From contig NZ_JAMXAY010000011.1 of the NCBI RefSeq assembly GCF_025460835.1, forward strand, positions 1 through 64,000: DNA of 64,000 nt, in the 5' to 3' direction. Every line of letters begins with the position of its first letter. The stretch's first letter is position 1. The DNA comes from Parapedobacter soli. Its GTDB lineage: Bacteria; Bacteroidota; Bacteroidia; Sphingobacteriales; Sphingobacteriaceae. The notes beneath the pieces were generated by a model, which worked only from the letters and a program-made list of their open reading frames with translations, had not been told where the DNA came from and made no database searches. Shown here one piece after another: positions 55,769-64,000 of the stretch. Position numbers and translations under genes: made by a program.

Positions 55769-56997
55769 AACACCTCACCGAAGCGGCAGCCAAAAGGCTT
55801 TCGGGCGTAGTGACCCACACGCCACTGCAATACAGCCACCGGTTATCGGCGCAGTATGGGGCGGAGGTTTACCTCAAACGGGAAGACCTACAGGTGGTGC
55901 GCTCCTACAAGCTGCGCGGGGCGTACAATAAAATCAGTAAACTCACGCCTGCCGAGCGTGCCAAAGGGGTGATATGTGCCAGTGCCGGCAACCATGCCCA
56001 AGGCGTGGCTTTCTCATGCAGACTGCTGGGTATCAATGGGGTGATATTCATGCCCGGTCCCACTCCAAGGCAGAAAATCAGCCAAACTGAGATGTTTGGT
56101 GGAGACCGGATCGAGATTGTCCTCACGGGCGATACCTTCGACGACTGCCAACAGGCCGCGCTGGCCTACGGGGCACAGCACGAGCTTACCTTCATCCACC
56201 CTTTTGACGATCCCGATATCATCGAGGGCCAGGGTACGGTAGGTGTTGAAATCCTCCAAGACCAGCCCGATACCGATATGGTCATCGTACCCATCGGCGG
56301 TGGCGGGCTGGTCTCGGGAATCGGGAATTACCTCAAGGAGGCCAGGCCCGAAACCGCCATCTTAGGGGTAGAACCCGAAGGCGCGGCCTCGATGAAAGCT
56401 GCCCTGGCACACGGCGGCCCGATAACCCTCGACGAAATCAACCGCTTCGTAGATGGTGCCGCGGTAAAACGCATCGGCGACCTCACCTATCGCTACGCAC
56501 GCGAACTTCTGGACGACGTAAAGCCCATCCCCGAAGGAAAGATATGTACCACCATCCTCGAGCTGTACAATAAGGACGCGATTGTGGCCGAACCCGCAGG
56601 GGCGCTTGCTGTCGCCGCGCTCGATGCGTACGCCGATCGAATAAAAGGTAAAAAAGTGGTGTGTGTGGTAAGCGGCGGGAACAACGACATCGACCGGATG
56701 GCAGAAATCAAGGAACTCTCGCTCCTCTATGAGGGCCTTAAGCATTACTTCATCGTACGCTTCCCCCAGCGCCCCGGCGCGCTGAAGTTATTCGTCAACG
56801 AAGTGCTGGGCCCGAATGATGACATCACCCGGTTTGAATTCATCAAAAAAACACAGCGGGAACGCGGACCTGCATTGGTAGGCATCGAATTGCAAAGCGC
56901 CGCTGACTACACGGCTCTGATAGAACGGATGCGCAAACACCGCTTCGGTTTCAAGGACGTAAACAACGATCCCACACTGTTTGAATACCTGATTTGA
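55765..56997 (+). CDS. ilvA: threonine ammonia-lyase (threonine deaminase)
   Basis: This 410-residue PLP enzyme deaminates threonine to 2-oxobutyrate for isoleucine synthesis. The PLP lysine is in VRSYKLRGAYNK, the phosphate-binding glycines are in VPIGGGGLVSGIG, and SAGNHAQGVAFS is the substrate loop. A short ACT-like C-terminal regulatory domain from about residue 325 (YFIVRFPQRPGALKLF) is present, so isoleucine feedback is likely. It is the last gene of the cluster. No clear terminator follows. Confidence 0.95.
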   Translation: MKHLTEAAAKRLSGVVTHTPLQYSHRLSAQYGAEVYLKREDLQVVRSYKLRGAYNKISKLTPAERAKGVICASAGNHAQGVAFSCRLLGINGVIFMPGPTPRQKISQTEMFGGDRIEIVLTGDTFDDCQQAALAYGAQHELTFIHPFDDPDIIEGQGTVGVEILQDQPDTDMVIVPIGGGGLVSGIGNYLKEARPETAILGVEPEGAASMKAALAHGGPITLDEINRFVDGAAVKRIGDLTYRYARELLDDVKPIPEGKICTTILELYNKDAIVAEPAGALAVAALDAYADRIKGKKVVCVVSGGNNDIDRMAEIKELSLLYEGLKHYFIVRFPQRPGALKLFVNEVLGPNDDITRFEFIKKTQRERGPALVGIELQSAADYTALIERMRKHRFGFKDVNNDPTLFEYLI

Positions 56998-57065
56998 CGG
57001 GTTGGGAAAACGGTCGGGGCCTAACGCCTGAATATATCAATAAATATACCGAAAGAACGAACCAA

Positions 57066-57189
57066 TTATCCACACATTACTTTACAAGCGCGGCAAATAC
57101 AATCATACGCTCCTGATAGACAACATATTGTCCGACACTTAACCCACACCACTTATCCACAATGTGTATAATTCCACATCTGTTGATAA
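57066..57189. promoter_or_regulatory. cluster of DnaA-box sequences upstream of the nrd operon
   Basis: TTATCCACA occurs at 57066-57074 and 57153-57161, both on the plus strand. TGTGTATAA at 57163-57171 is the complement of TTATACACA, and TGTTGATAA at 57181-57189 is one base off a box. The first two match the DnaA consensus TTATNCACA exactly. An imperfect palindrome GACAA-CATA-TTGTC (57119-57132) lies between them and could be an NrdR-like site. The cluster lies about 100-230 bases before the first nrd gene. In E. coli, DnaA binds upstream of nrdAB and controls it, so the same idea is plausible here. Confidence 0.65.
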
Positions 57190-57291
57190 CAATTACTACC
57201 TATCTGGGTTTAAATAGTTGATATTTGTTCAAGGCTACAACTTACCAACCTCACGGTAAAGATAAAGTTGAACATTAAAATTTTATAGCGT

Positions 57292-57528
57292 ATGACACGG
57301 ATTATTAAGTTCGAAAAAAATGATTGCGTACCCTGCAACCAAGTGTCTGAGTTTCTCGACCGCAGGGGTGTTTCCTATGAGAAAGTGAATCCGTTTGATA
57401 AGCCGGAGCTCGCCATCCAATATAAGGTCCGTACCGTACCCACGGTTATCGTACTGAATCAGGATCAAGAGACCCAGCGCATCATTGGGTTCAAACCGGA
57501 AGAGCTATCAGCCTTGACCGTACAGTAA
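57292..57528 (+). CDS. thioredoxin-family protein (NrdH-like)
   Basis: This 78-residue protein has the thioredoxin fold with a CVPC active-site motif at residues 12-15 and a cis-proline region VRTVPTVIVL. CxxC proteins of this size beside nrdIEF usually donate electrons to the reductase in place of NrdH. It is the first gene after the DnaA-box region. It is larger and less charged than a typical glutaredoxin. Confidence 0.82.
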   Translation: MTRIIKFEKNDCVPCNQVSEFLDRRGVSYEKVNPFDKPELAIQYKVRTVPTVIVLNQDQETQRIIGFKPEELSALTVQ

Positions 57529-57634
57529 CAAGGTAAGCCCTGGCGGGTCTACGGTAGACGCGCGCGGTGCGGTATAATAACAATAAGCAGGGACCCCCTC
57601 GGTATGTGGGGGTTTGGCATCTAAAAAGGTTCGT

Positions 57635-58051
57635 ATGATGGAAAGGATATATTACGACAGCAAAACGGGCAACGTGGAGCGGTTTATGCGGAAAATAGCC
57701 GAAGCAACCGGGTGGGAGACTGAGAAAATCCAACCCGACACAGTGGCCGTACAAGAAGGGCACCTGGTGACGTTCACCACACGGTTTGGCGAGATTCCAG
57801 AAACCACCAAAAACTTTTTACAGCAGGCAAGTCCATATATACTATCTGTATCATCGAGCGGCAACCGCAACTGGGGGCAGAATTTTGCGGTAGCCGGAAA
57901 CAAGATCGCCTCCGAATACGGTATCCCATTGGCATTGAAATTTGAGCTATCGGGAACCAACGAAGATATCAATGAATTTATCGCCATCATTAAAGCAAGG
58001 AGAAACCATGGTAACAAACGAGGTAGCAAAGAGCTGGATATTGCTCAATAA
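57635..58051 (+). CDS. nrdI: flavodoxin-like NrdI protein
   Basis: This 138-residue flavoprotein assembles the dimanganese-tyrosyl radical cofactor of NrdF. The FMN phosphate loop is YYDSKTGNVERF, and SSGNRNWGQNFAVAGN and FELSGTNEDI form the rest of the flavin site. ATG 57635 is chosen over an in-frame TTG 21 bases upstream. Its end overlaps the nrdE start region by 44 bases. Confidence 0.92.
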   Translation: MMERIYYDSKTGNVERFMRKIAEATGWETEKIQPDTVAVQEGHLVTFTTRFGEIPETTKNFLQQASPYILSVSSSGNRNWGQNFAVAGNKIASEYGIPLALKFELSGTNEDINEFIAIIKARRNHGNKRGSKELDIAQ

Positions 58052-60113
58052 CGAGATCATGATCAAAAATGACGAGGAATTTAGCCTGCACAAGGACAAA
58101 GAGGCTGTGCGCGCTTATTTCCTCGAGTATGTCAATAAAAACACGGTATTCTTTTACACGCTGAAAGAAAAAATAGACTACCTCATCGAAAACGATTATT
58201 ACATCAATTTCTATGAGTGGTTTACCTTCGAGGAGATGGAGCGTGTGTACGACTTCATTGCTTCCAAGAAGTTCCGTTTCGCTTCGTTCATGAGCGCTTT
58301 TAAGTTTTTCCAGAGCTATGCCCTGCGCGACGATTCGGGCGAGAAATTCCTGGAGCGCTACGAAGACCGTGTTGCCGCCGTATCGTTGTTCCTAGCCCGC
58401 CAGGCCGGTGTGGAACAAGCTTTGGAGTATGCCGAGCTATTGATCAACCAAGAGTACCAGCCAGCCACCCCAACGTTCCTCAATGCCGGCAAAAAAAGGT
58501 CGGGTGAACTGGTATCTTGCTTCCTTGATGAAATCGGCGATAACCTCAACGGCATCGGCTATGCGGTAGATTCGGCAATGAAATTATCGTCCATAGGTGG
58601 TGGCGTATCGTTCAACATCTCGAAGATCCGGGCACGCGGCGAGGCCATAAAAGGCGTGGAAGGCCGGGCCGGGGGCGTATTGCCCATCATGAAAATCCTC
58701 GAAGACACTTTCTCATACGCTAACCAATTGGGCCAGCGCCCGGGAGCTGGAGCGGTATACCTCAACATCTTCCACTCGGATATCGAGGAATTCCTCGACT
58801 GTAAAAAAATCAACGTAGACGAAAAAGTCCGTATAAAATCGCTCTCCATCGGCGTCATCGTACCCGATAAGTTCATGGAGCTGGCGGCCAAAGACGAACC
58901 TTGCTACTTGATTTATCCGCACACCGTGATGCAGGAATATGGCCAGTACTTGGACAACCTGGATATGGACGAGATGTATGACGAGCTCGTAACCAATCCG
59001 AAAATCAAGAAAAAGAAAATCAATGCCCGCCACCTGCTGGTCAAAATTGCCCAAACGCAGAAGGAAAGCGGTTATCCTTATATTTTCTTTAAAGAGAACG
59101 CCAATAGGCAGCATGCGTTGAACGGTATCGGCAAAGTCAAGTTCTCGAACCTCTGCACCGAAATCATGCAAGTGTCTGAAGTATCCGACATCAACATATA
59201 CGGACAGGAAGACACCATCAGGTACGGCATCTCATGCAACCTGGGTTCGCTCAATATCGCTACGGTGATGGACAATAAACGGATTGAACAATCCGTCAAA
59301 ATCGCGATGCGCGCGCTCACCATGGTAACCGACGTGACCGATATTGCCATGGTACCTTCTATCCAGAAGGCCAACCGCGAATTGCATAGCGTGGGCTTAG
59401 GGGCAATGAACCTCCACGGCTTCCTCGCCAAAAACTTCATCATGTACGAAAGCGAAGAAGCACTGGATTTTGCCAACGTATTCTTTATGATGGTAAACTA
59501 CTACTCGCTGCAGGCATCGATGGAAATCGCACGAGAGCGGAAGCGGACATTCGAAGGCTTCGAAAAAACGGCTTATGCCGATGGGTCGTACTTCGATAAA
59601 TACGTAAGCCGCGATTATTTCCCAACCACCATCAAGGTCACCGAGTTGTTCGCAGGTATCGACATTCCGTCCATGGAGGATTGGAAAGTATTGAAAGAGC
59701 AAGTGAAGGAACACGGCATATACCACGCCTACCGGATAGCGATTGCACCCAACCAGTCTACCTCATACATCATGAATGCGACCGCTTCGGTGATGCCGAT
59801 TGTAGATACGATAGAAGTACGTGAGTATGGCGACAGCACAACCTATTACCCCATGCCATACCTCACCAATGAGAACTACTTCTATTACAAGTCGGCGTAT
59901 GATATGGACCAGATGAAAGTACTGCGGTTGATTTCAGTCATCCAGCGGCATGTAGACCAAGGGATATCCACCATCCTGCACACCAACTCCAAGGACAATA
60001 CCCGCGATTTGGCGAAGTACTACATCTACGGGCATAAAATGGGATTGAAATCGCTGTATTATACGCGGACACGGAAATCATCGATTAACGAATGTGTATC
60101 GTGTTCGGCATAA
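58008..60113 (+). CDS. nrdE: class Ib ribonucleotide reductase, large subunit
   Basis: This 701-residue catalytic subunit reduces ribonucleoside diphosphates. Key cysteines lie in GELVSCFLDEIGDN, NLCTEIM and the C-terminal pair of NECVSCSA, which exchanges electrons with thioredoxin-like proteins. ATG 58008 is preferred because AAGGAGA, a clear Shine-Dalgarno sequence, lies just upstream and the family starts at this point. The frame is open for 22 more codons upstream inside nrdI. With NrdI and NrdF next to it, this is a class Ib system. There is no N-terminal ATP-cone, so allosteric inhibition by dATP may be weak. Confidence 0.94.
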   Translation: MVTNEVAKSWILLNNEIMIKNDEEFSLHKDKEAVRAYFLEYVNKNTVFFYTLKEKIDYLIENDYYINFYEWFTFEEMERVYDFIASKKFRFASFMSAFKFFQSYALRDDSGEKFLERYEDRVAAVSLFLARQAGVEQALEYAELLINQEYQPATPTFLNAGKKRSGELVSCFLDEIGDNLNGIGYAVDSAMKLSSIGGGVSFNISKIRARGEAIKGVEGRAGGVLPIMKILEDTFSYANQLGQRPGAGAVYLNIFHSDIEEFLDCKKINVDEKVRIKSLSIGVIVPDKFMELAAKDEPCYLIYPHTVMQEYGQYLDNLDMDEMYDELVTNPKIKKKKINARHLLVKIAQTQKESGYPYIFFKENANRQHALNGIGKVKFSNLCTEIMQVSEVSDINIYGQEDTIRYGISCNLGSLNIATVMDNKRIEQSVKIAMRALTMVTDVTDIAMVPSIQKANRELHSVGLGAMNLHGFLAKNFIMYESEEALDFANVFFMMVNYYSLQASMEIARERKRTFEGFEKTAYADGSYFDKYVSRDYFPTTIKVTELFAGIDIPSMEDWKVLKEQVKEHGIYHAYRIAIAPNQSTSYIMNATASVMPIVDTIEVREYGDSTTYYPMPYLTNENYFYYKSAYDMDQMKVLRLISVIQRHVDQGISTILHTNSKDNTRDLAKYYIYGHKMGLKSLYYTRTRKSSINECVSCSA

Positions 60114-60208
60114 ACTAAAAGTTGTAATACAAAATTTTTGTCGAATGAACCCGCCGGCCCCGCCGAGGCAGGACAGGCATTGACACTTGAAAAATAAAAA
60201 ATATACAG

Positions 60209-61192
60209 ATGAGACAATATAAAGCCGTCAACTGGAATGAGCCAGAAAATGACTACGCATTGATGTTCTGGGAGCAGAATATCAAGCAATTCTGGATAGA
60301 CACGGAATACATCCCTTCCAAAGACATAGACAGCTGGAAGGCCCTTTCTCCCGAGATGCGGGAGTGCTACAAAAAGGCACTGGGAGGGCTTACGCTGCTC
60401 GATACGCTACAAAGCCATACGGGCATGCCCAAGATCATGGACCACATCGATTCGTTGCAAAACAAATCGGTACTGGCCTACATGTGTATGATGGAAGCCA
60501 TCCATGCCAAGTCTTACTCTACCATCTTCACCACGGTAGCCACGTCGCAAGACATTGAAGATATCTTCAATTGGGTGCAGAATAACAAGTATTTGCAGTT
60601 CAAGGCATCTACAATCGATAAGCACTACCGCAAACTAGCCGATGCGGATATCAGCAAAGAGGATCTTTTCATGGGGCTGTGTGCTTCGGTATTCTTGGAG
60701 TCTTTCCTCTTTTATAGCGGCTTCTTCATCCCGCTGTGGCTTTGCGGCCAGGGGCACATGGTTGCCAGTGCAGACATCATCAAAAAAATCGTTGCCGACG
60801 AGTCTATCCACGGCGTATTTGTGGGGCTTCTGGCACAAGATGTATACAAGACGCTCCCCCACCCCGAAAAAACGAAAGAAAAGCTGCTGGCCCTACTCAA
60901 CGAGCTGTATGAAAACGAGCTTAAGTATACAGAAGAAATCTATACCGAAGTAGGGCTTACAGCCGAAGTGAAGGAATATGTGCGTTACAACGCAAACAAA
61001 GCCCTGATGAACCTCGGGTTCGAGCCGATATTTGAGGTTAAGCGTGTAAACCCCATTGTATTGAACGGCCTCAGTGTAGAAACCACCCAGCATGATTTCT
61101 TCTCCAAGAAATCCACCAATTACGAAAAAGCAACGGAAATCGTGCATCTCCGCGATGAAGATTTCGTGATGGATACATCGATTGCCATATAG
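60209..61192 (+). CDS. nrdF: class Ib ribonucleotide reductase, radical (small) subunit
   Basis: This 327-residue ferritin-like protein carries the metal-tyrosyl radical. Metal ligands are in the MEAIHAKSYS and VADESIHGVF helices, and the radical Tyr and its surrounding are in the middle helices. The presence of nrdI favours a dimanganese cofactor, which is useful under iron limitation or oxidative stress. A bidirectional terminator follows 24 bases after the stop. Confidence 0.94.
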   Translation: MRQYKAVNWNEPENDYALMFWEQNIKQFWIDTEYIPSKDIDSWKALSPEMRECYKKALGGLTLLDTLQSHTGMPKIMDHIDSLQNKSVLAYMCMMEAIHAKSYSTIFTTVATSQDIEDIFNWVQNNKYLQFKASTIDKHYRKLADADISKEDLFMGLCASVFLESFLFYSGFFIPLWLCGQGHMVASADIIKKIVADESIHGVFVGLLAQDVYKTLPHPEKTKEKLLALLNELYENELKYTEEIYTEVGLTAEVKEYVRYNANKALMNLGFEPIFEVKRVNPIVLNGLSVETTQHDFFSKKSTNYEKATEIVHLRDEDFVMDTSIAI

Positions 61193-61216
61193 CAAAAAAG
61201 ATTGCCGTATAATAAG

Positions 61217-61241
61217 AAAAGGGGGCTCGAGCCCCCTTTTT
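61217..61241. terminator. bidirectional intrinsic terminator after nrdF
   Basis: AAAAGGGGGC-TCGA-GCCCCCTTTT is a perfect 10-bp stem with T-runs on both strands, between convergent nrdF and the Gfo/Idh/MocA gene. Confidence 0.9.
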
Positions 61242-61267
61242 GTGTAATAAATATCCCGATATCACCC

Positions 61268-62713
61268 TTAAACCGTTGGCAGGCTCCACCCCTCGCGATA
61301 TTGCCTTTTTACGAATTGGTTCACCTCATCGAAATTGGTTACTTTCATATTGTCGTTATCCCAAATCAATTTGAGATTCCTACCGGGGTATTTGTTGTCG
61401 ATACGGAGGTCTGAGCCGCGGATGGCTAGGTTTGCCATAAGCAGCGCTTCCGTAAGTGGGCCAGCTATCGAAAAAGGCGAGCTTACTTCCTTGTTGCCGT
61501 GCCCTGCTATACAGGCCTCTACCCACTGGGCATAGTGGCCGCCCGCTCCGCCGGGTACACGCTCATACTTCACCGGCAGTTTATGCCGTTCGGTAAGCGA
61601 CGTGGGCAGCAACTGCGGATTTTCGGCATAACAACCGGCCATCATCTTGCCTTTGGTACCCACGAAAAGGATCCCGTTGCCGCCATCACCGAACACTTCA
61701 TTGGGTCCCAGTTCCTCCGGACGCTGCGGCTGGATACCGCCATCCATCCAGTGGATTTTCACATCGCCGGTGGTCTTTTCGGATTTGGGGAAAGTGAGCA
61801 CCGCATAGCTGGACGGTGGGCAGCTTTCCGGGAAGTACCCTCTTTTGAATTCATCCACATACACGGTCCCTACACTGGCTTGTACGTCTTTCACATACTG
61901 TAGCCCGAGGATACTGAATGGTGCTTCCATGATATGGCATCCCATATCGCCGAGTGCACCCGTACCGTAATCCCACCAACCGCGCCAGTTGAACGGCACC
62001 AGTTTATCGATATAGTCTTTATATGGCGCCGTACCCAACCACAGGTCCCAATCGAGCTCCTTTGGTACTTCAGCGGTTTGTGCCGGCCATTGGATGCCCT
62101 GTGGCCACACGGGCCTGTCTGTCCACGTGTAGATGGTATGCACATCGCCGATAAGCCCGGCATCAAACCATTCGCGCATGATACGGACACCGTCGCCCGA
62201 TGCCCCTTGGTTGCCCATCTGTGTTACCACTTTGTATTTTTTTGCCGCCTCTGTCAGTGCGCGGGCCTCAAACACATCGTGGGTAAGGGGTTTCTGCACG
62301 TATACATGTTTGCCCAGCTGCATCGCAGCTAGAGCCTGCACCGCGTGGTTATGGTCGGGCGTCGACACCGATACCGCATCGATATGGCGGTGTTCTTTAT
62401 CGAGCATCTCCCGGTAATCCTTGTAATACTTGGCCTTTGGGAACCTTTTCACCGATCCTTCGGCACGGCGGTCGTCCACATCACAAAGGAAAGCGATTTC
62501 GGCCTTTCCGCTCTCGTGGAAACTACGGAGGTCAGAATTTCCCTTGCCCCCCACACCTATACCCGCCACGATCAGCTTATCGCTGGGTGCAATGAAACCC
62601 GTGCCCCCCAATACATGCCGGGGTACAATCATGAAGCCTGCTGCTGCCGCAGCTCCCGTTTTAATAAACTCCCTGCGGCTTGCGCCTGCTTTTGTTTGAT
62701 TACTCTTTTTCAT
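61268..62713 (-). CDS. Gfo/Idh/MocA-family oxidoreductase with Tat-type signal
   Basis: This 481-residue protein starts with a Tat-like signal, SRREFIKTGAAAAAGF, followed by an NAD(P)-binding Rossmann domain (VAGIGVGGKGNSD at about 50-62). VSVSTPDHNHA and VYVQKPLTHD are the typical Gfo/Idh/MocA catalytic-lysine region, and WWDYGTGALGDMGCHIM follows. Enzymes of this type act on sugars or their derivatives and are often exported in Bacteroidota polysaccharide loci. It is probably periplasmic and linked to the adjacent susD-like gene. Substrate cannot be inferred. Confidence 0.88.
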   Translation of the reverse strand: MKKSNQTKAGASRREFIKTGAAAAAGFMIVPRHVLGGTGFIAPSDKLIVAGIGVGGKGNSDLRSFHESGKAEIAFLCDVDDRRAEGSVKRFPKAKYYKDYREMLDKEHRHIDAVSVSTPDHNHAVQALAAMQLGKHVYVQKPLTHDVFEARALTEAAKKYKVVTQMGNQGASGDGVRIMREWFDAGLIGDVHTIYTWTDRPVWPQGIQWPAQTAEVPKELDWDLWLGTAPYKDYIDKLVPFNWRGWWDYGTGALGDMGCHIMEAPFSILGLQYVKDVQASVGTVYVDEFKRGYFPESCPPSSYAVLTFPKSEKTTGDVKIHWMDGGIQPQRPEELGPNEVFGDGGNGILFVGTKGKMMAGCYAENPQLLPTSLTERHKLPVKYERVPGGAGGHYAQWVEACIAGHGNKEVSSPFSIAGPLTEALLMANLAIRGSDLRIDNKYPGRNLKLIWDNDNMKVTNFDEVNQFVKRQYREGWSLPTV

Positions 62714-62804
62714 CTAGTATTCAAATTAAATTATTTTCGCGTATCTGCTCTTCCGTACACCCTACCTTTCGTAAAACCGTACAAATCATACTGCCCGATA
62801 TATG

Positions 62805-62842
62805 AAAATCGCCAGCAAGTTCTTAGTAAAACTTGCTGGCGA
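62805..62842 (-). terminator. hairpin terminator behind the susD-like gene
   Basis: TCGCCAGCAAGT (62809-62820) and ACTTGCTGGCGA (62831-62842) are perfect 12-bp inverted repeats with a 10-base loop. On the minus strand the stem is followed by TTTTC. Confidence 0.7.
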
Positions 62843-62849
62843 CTAATGA

Positions 62850-64000
62850 TTAATTGCCGTATCCGGGGTTCTGTACCAGGTTCGGATTTGCGGCCAACTG
62901 GGTGTGGGGTATCGGGTAAATTTCCCGTGTGGGGTCATTGGTCGGTTCGTGATCCCACCATGAGCCGTTGGTAAACCGGCCGAAGCGGATGATATCTGTC
63001 CGGCGCTTGCCCTCGAAGATAAATTCGCGCCCACGTTCCGCAAGCAGCTCATCCATTGTCAACGTCGCCGTTGTATAACGTGCGGCCGGCCAATCCGCTG
63101 CTGAGAATGCCCGTTGGCGGCTCGCATTGACTAAGTCAACTGCTTCTTGGGTGGCTGTACCGCCGTTCTTCCGCATAATGGCTTCCGCTTTGTTGAAATA
63201 GATTTCGGTCAAGCGATAGATGATATAGTGGTTCTCTTGATAGTTCTCATCATCCAATGTGCCGCTCTTGTATTTATGAAAACGGGCACCGCTGTTTTCC
63301 TCACCCTCAGCCATGCTGCCTTCGCTCGTGAAATCTCCTTCACTCTCGCGGCGGATGGAGTTGACGTAGGCAAATGGCTTGCCGTTCCATTCTTCCGTAC
63401 CCAATATCTGCACATTAGTGCCGTATTTGTATTGCGGACCGAACAGGAACCACTCTTTCTTACGCAGGTCGTTATCTGCATACGCATCAAATGCAGAAGG
63501 AATGACTACAAATGCGTTCCATCCCCCGTAACCTACATTCAGCACCTCTTTGATGTTATCATAACCCATGAAAAAGCCTCCCCAACCAAAGGTGAAGCCT
63601 CCTTGTCGACTGAATGCAAATTGGAAAAGGGACTCCCGGGCGTTCCTATTGGTATTAGCAAATGTTTCGGTTAGATTATTAGCCAATGTCGGTGTGCCGC
63701 CAATACCACCAGCCTCTCCATTGATAATCTTATCGCACGCCGCGATACATTCATCCCACATCGGTGTTCCGACGAAATATTCCGCATTCAGGTATAATTC
63801 GGCCAGCATGGCATACCCCGCAGCAGCCGATACCCGGCCAACCATTTCAGTAGAATATGGCAACAGTTGCGGAACATAGGTCTCCAATTCGGTTTTAGCG
63901 AAATCAAAGACTGCTTGCTTCGACTGTGTAGGCGGGTTCAACGGCTCGCCCACAGTAGTGATAATCGGCACATTACCCCACAATTCCATAAGTTTCATGT
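62850..64000 (-). CDS. SusD/RagB-family glycan-binding lipoprotein, 5' partial
   Basis: The 383 or so visible residues cover the middle and C-terminal part of a SusD-like protein. Recognisable features are the helical TPR-like segments (SAAAGYAMLAELYLNAEYF), the RLTEIYFNKAEAIMR helix, and the terminal LLAERGREFIFEGKRR followed by the PIPHTQLAANPNLVQNPGY ending. SusD-like lipoproteins sit on the outer membrane above a SusC TonB-dependent transporter and bind glycans. The signal peptide and the SusC gene should lie just beyond the right edge. The frame is open to the window edge, and family length of about 500-550 residues implies 120-170 missing N-terminal residues. Confidence 0.9.
   Translation of the reverse strand, partial: MKLMELWGNVPIITTVGEPLNPPTQSKQAVFDFAKTELETYVPQLLPYSTEMVGRVSAAAGYAMLAELYLNAEYFVGTPMWDECIAACDKIINGEAGGIGGTPTLANNLTETFANTNRNARESLFQFAFSRQGGFTFGWGGFFMGYDNIKEVLNVGYGGWNAFVVIPSAFDAYADNDLRKKEWFLFGPQYKYGTNVQILGTEEWNGKPFAYVNSIRRESEGDFTSEGSMAEGEENSGARFHKYKSGTLDDENYQENHYIIYRLTEIYFNKAEAIMRKNGGTATQEAVDLVNASRQRAFSAADWPAARYTTATLTMDELLAERGREFIFEGKRRTDIIRFGRFTNGSWWDHEPTNDPTREIYPIPHTQLAANPNLVQNPGYGN

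Noticed and set aside
57066-57189. Replication origin (oriC)
   Set aside because: Only three or four DnaA boxes are present, without an adjacent strongly AT-rich unwinding element or dnaA, dnaN or gidA genes. Regulation of the nrd operon explains them better. GC-skew data would settle it.

Overview
The window comes from a Bacteroidota chromosome, most likely a Sphingobacteriaceae-type organism of moderate to high GC. The evidence is a SusD-family protein at the right edge, several promoters of the form TTG-N18-20-TAnnTTTG, an atpD-atpC pair standing apart from the other ATP synthase genes, and Bacteroidota-type rhamnose enzymes (RhaI, fused aldolase/dehydrogenase, RhaT). I cannot name a genus from the sequence alone. 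No rRNA, tRNA, CRISPR array, prophage or intact insertion sequence was seen.

Layout. Bases 1-1250 hold a PIN-domain toxin gene broken by an in-frame amber codon, then about 770 bp of non-coding DNA with a striking 11-bp tandem repeat. Bases 1251-4125 carry ndh and mgtE. Bases 4747-7578 encode a large secreted protein with an HExxH motif, a propeller-like middle and a barrel-like C-terminus. A truncated, frameshifted ThiF/E1-like remnant lies antisense behind it, followed by an Rpn-family nuclease gene (8464-9402). Bases 9665-16851 are core housekeeping: pgk, an HMG-CoA lyase homologue, sppA, folK with an overlapping HPt gene, pssA and rho. Bases 17245-28029 hold a sugar transporter and GlcNAc-type kinase pair, a metallohydrolase with YbaB, a lipoprotein, catalase, a DUF2130 protein, an SDR and a long-form GAPDH.

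Bases 28057-38074 are a minus-strand L-rhamnose operon. RhaT imports rhamnose, RhaI isomerises it, an FGGY kinase phosphorylates it, and a fused RhaEW enzyme splits rhamnulose-1-phosphate and oxidises the lactaldehyde. An FMN-dependent lactate dehydrogenase can then yield pyruvate. The operon ends with an SGNH esterase and a sugar-acid dehydratase, neither of which is needed for that route.

Bases 39007-40949 hold atpD and atpC, separated by a heptamer repeat with opposed arms. Bases 41342-56997 form one long branched-chain amino acid cluster: ilvE, ilvD, ilvB, ilvN, ilvC, a twin ABC ATPase, leuA, leuC, leuD, a second LeuA/citramalate-synthase-like gene, leuB and ilvA. Bases 57292-61192 are a class Ib ribonucleotide reductase cluster (thioredoxin-like protein, nrdI, nrdE, nrdF) with a group of DnaA-box sequences directly upstream. 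The window ends with a Tat-signal Gfo/Idh/MocA oxidoreductase and the 3' part of a susD-like gene, probably one end of a polysaccharide utilisation locus.

I see no clear new multi-gene defence or mobile system. The most unusual signals are short repeats of fixed period: 11-mers at 656-781, and heptamers at 40522-40690 and again inside the coding end of the second LeuA-like gene at 54589-54651. The DnaA-box cluster before the nrd operon, the two tail genes of the rhamnose operon and the chimeric protease-like outer-membrane protein also merit a second look.
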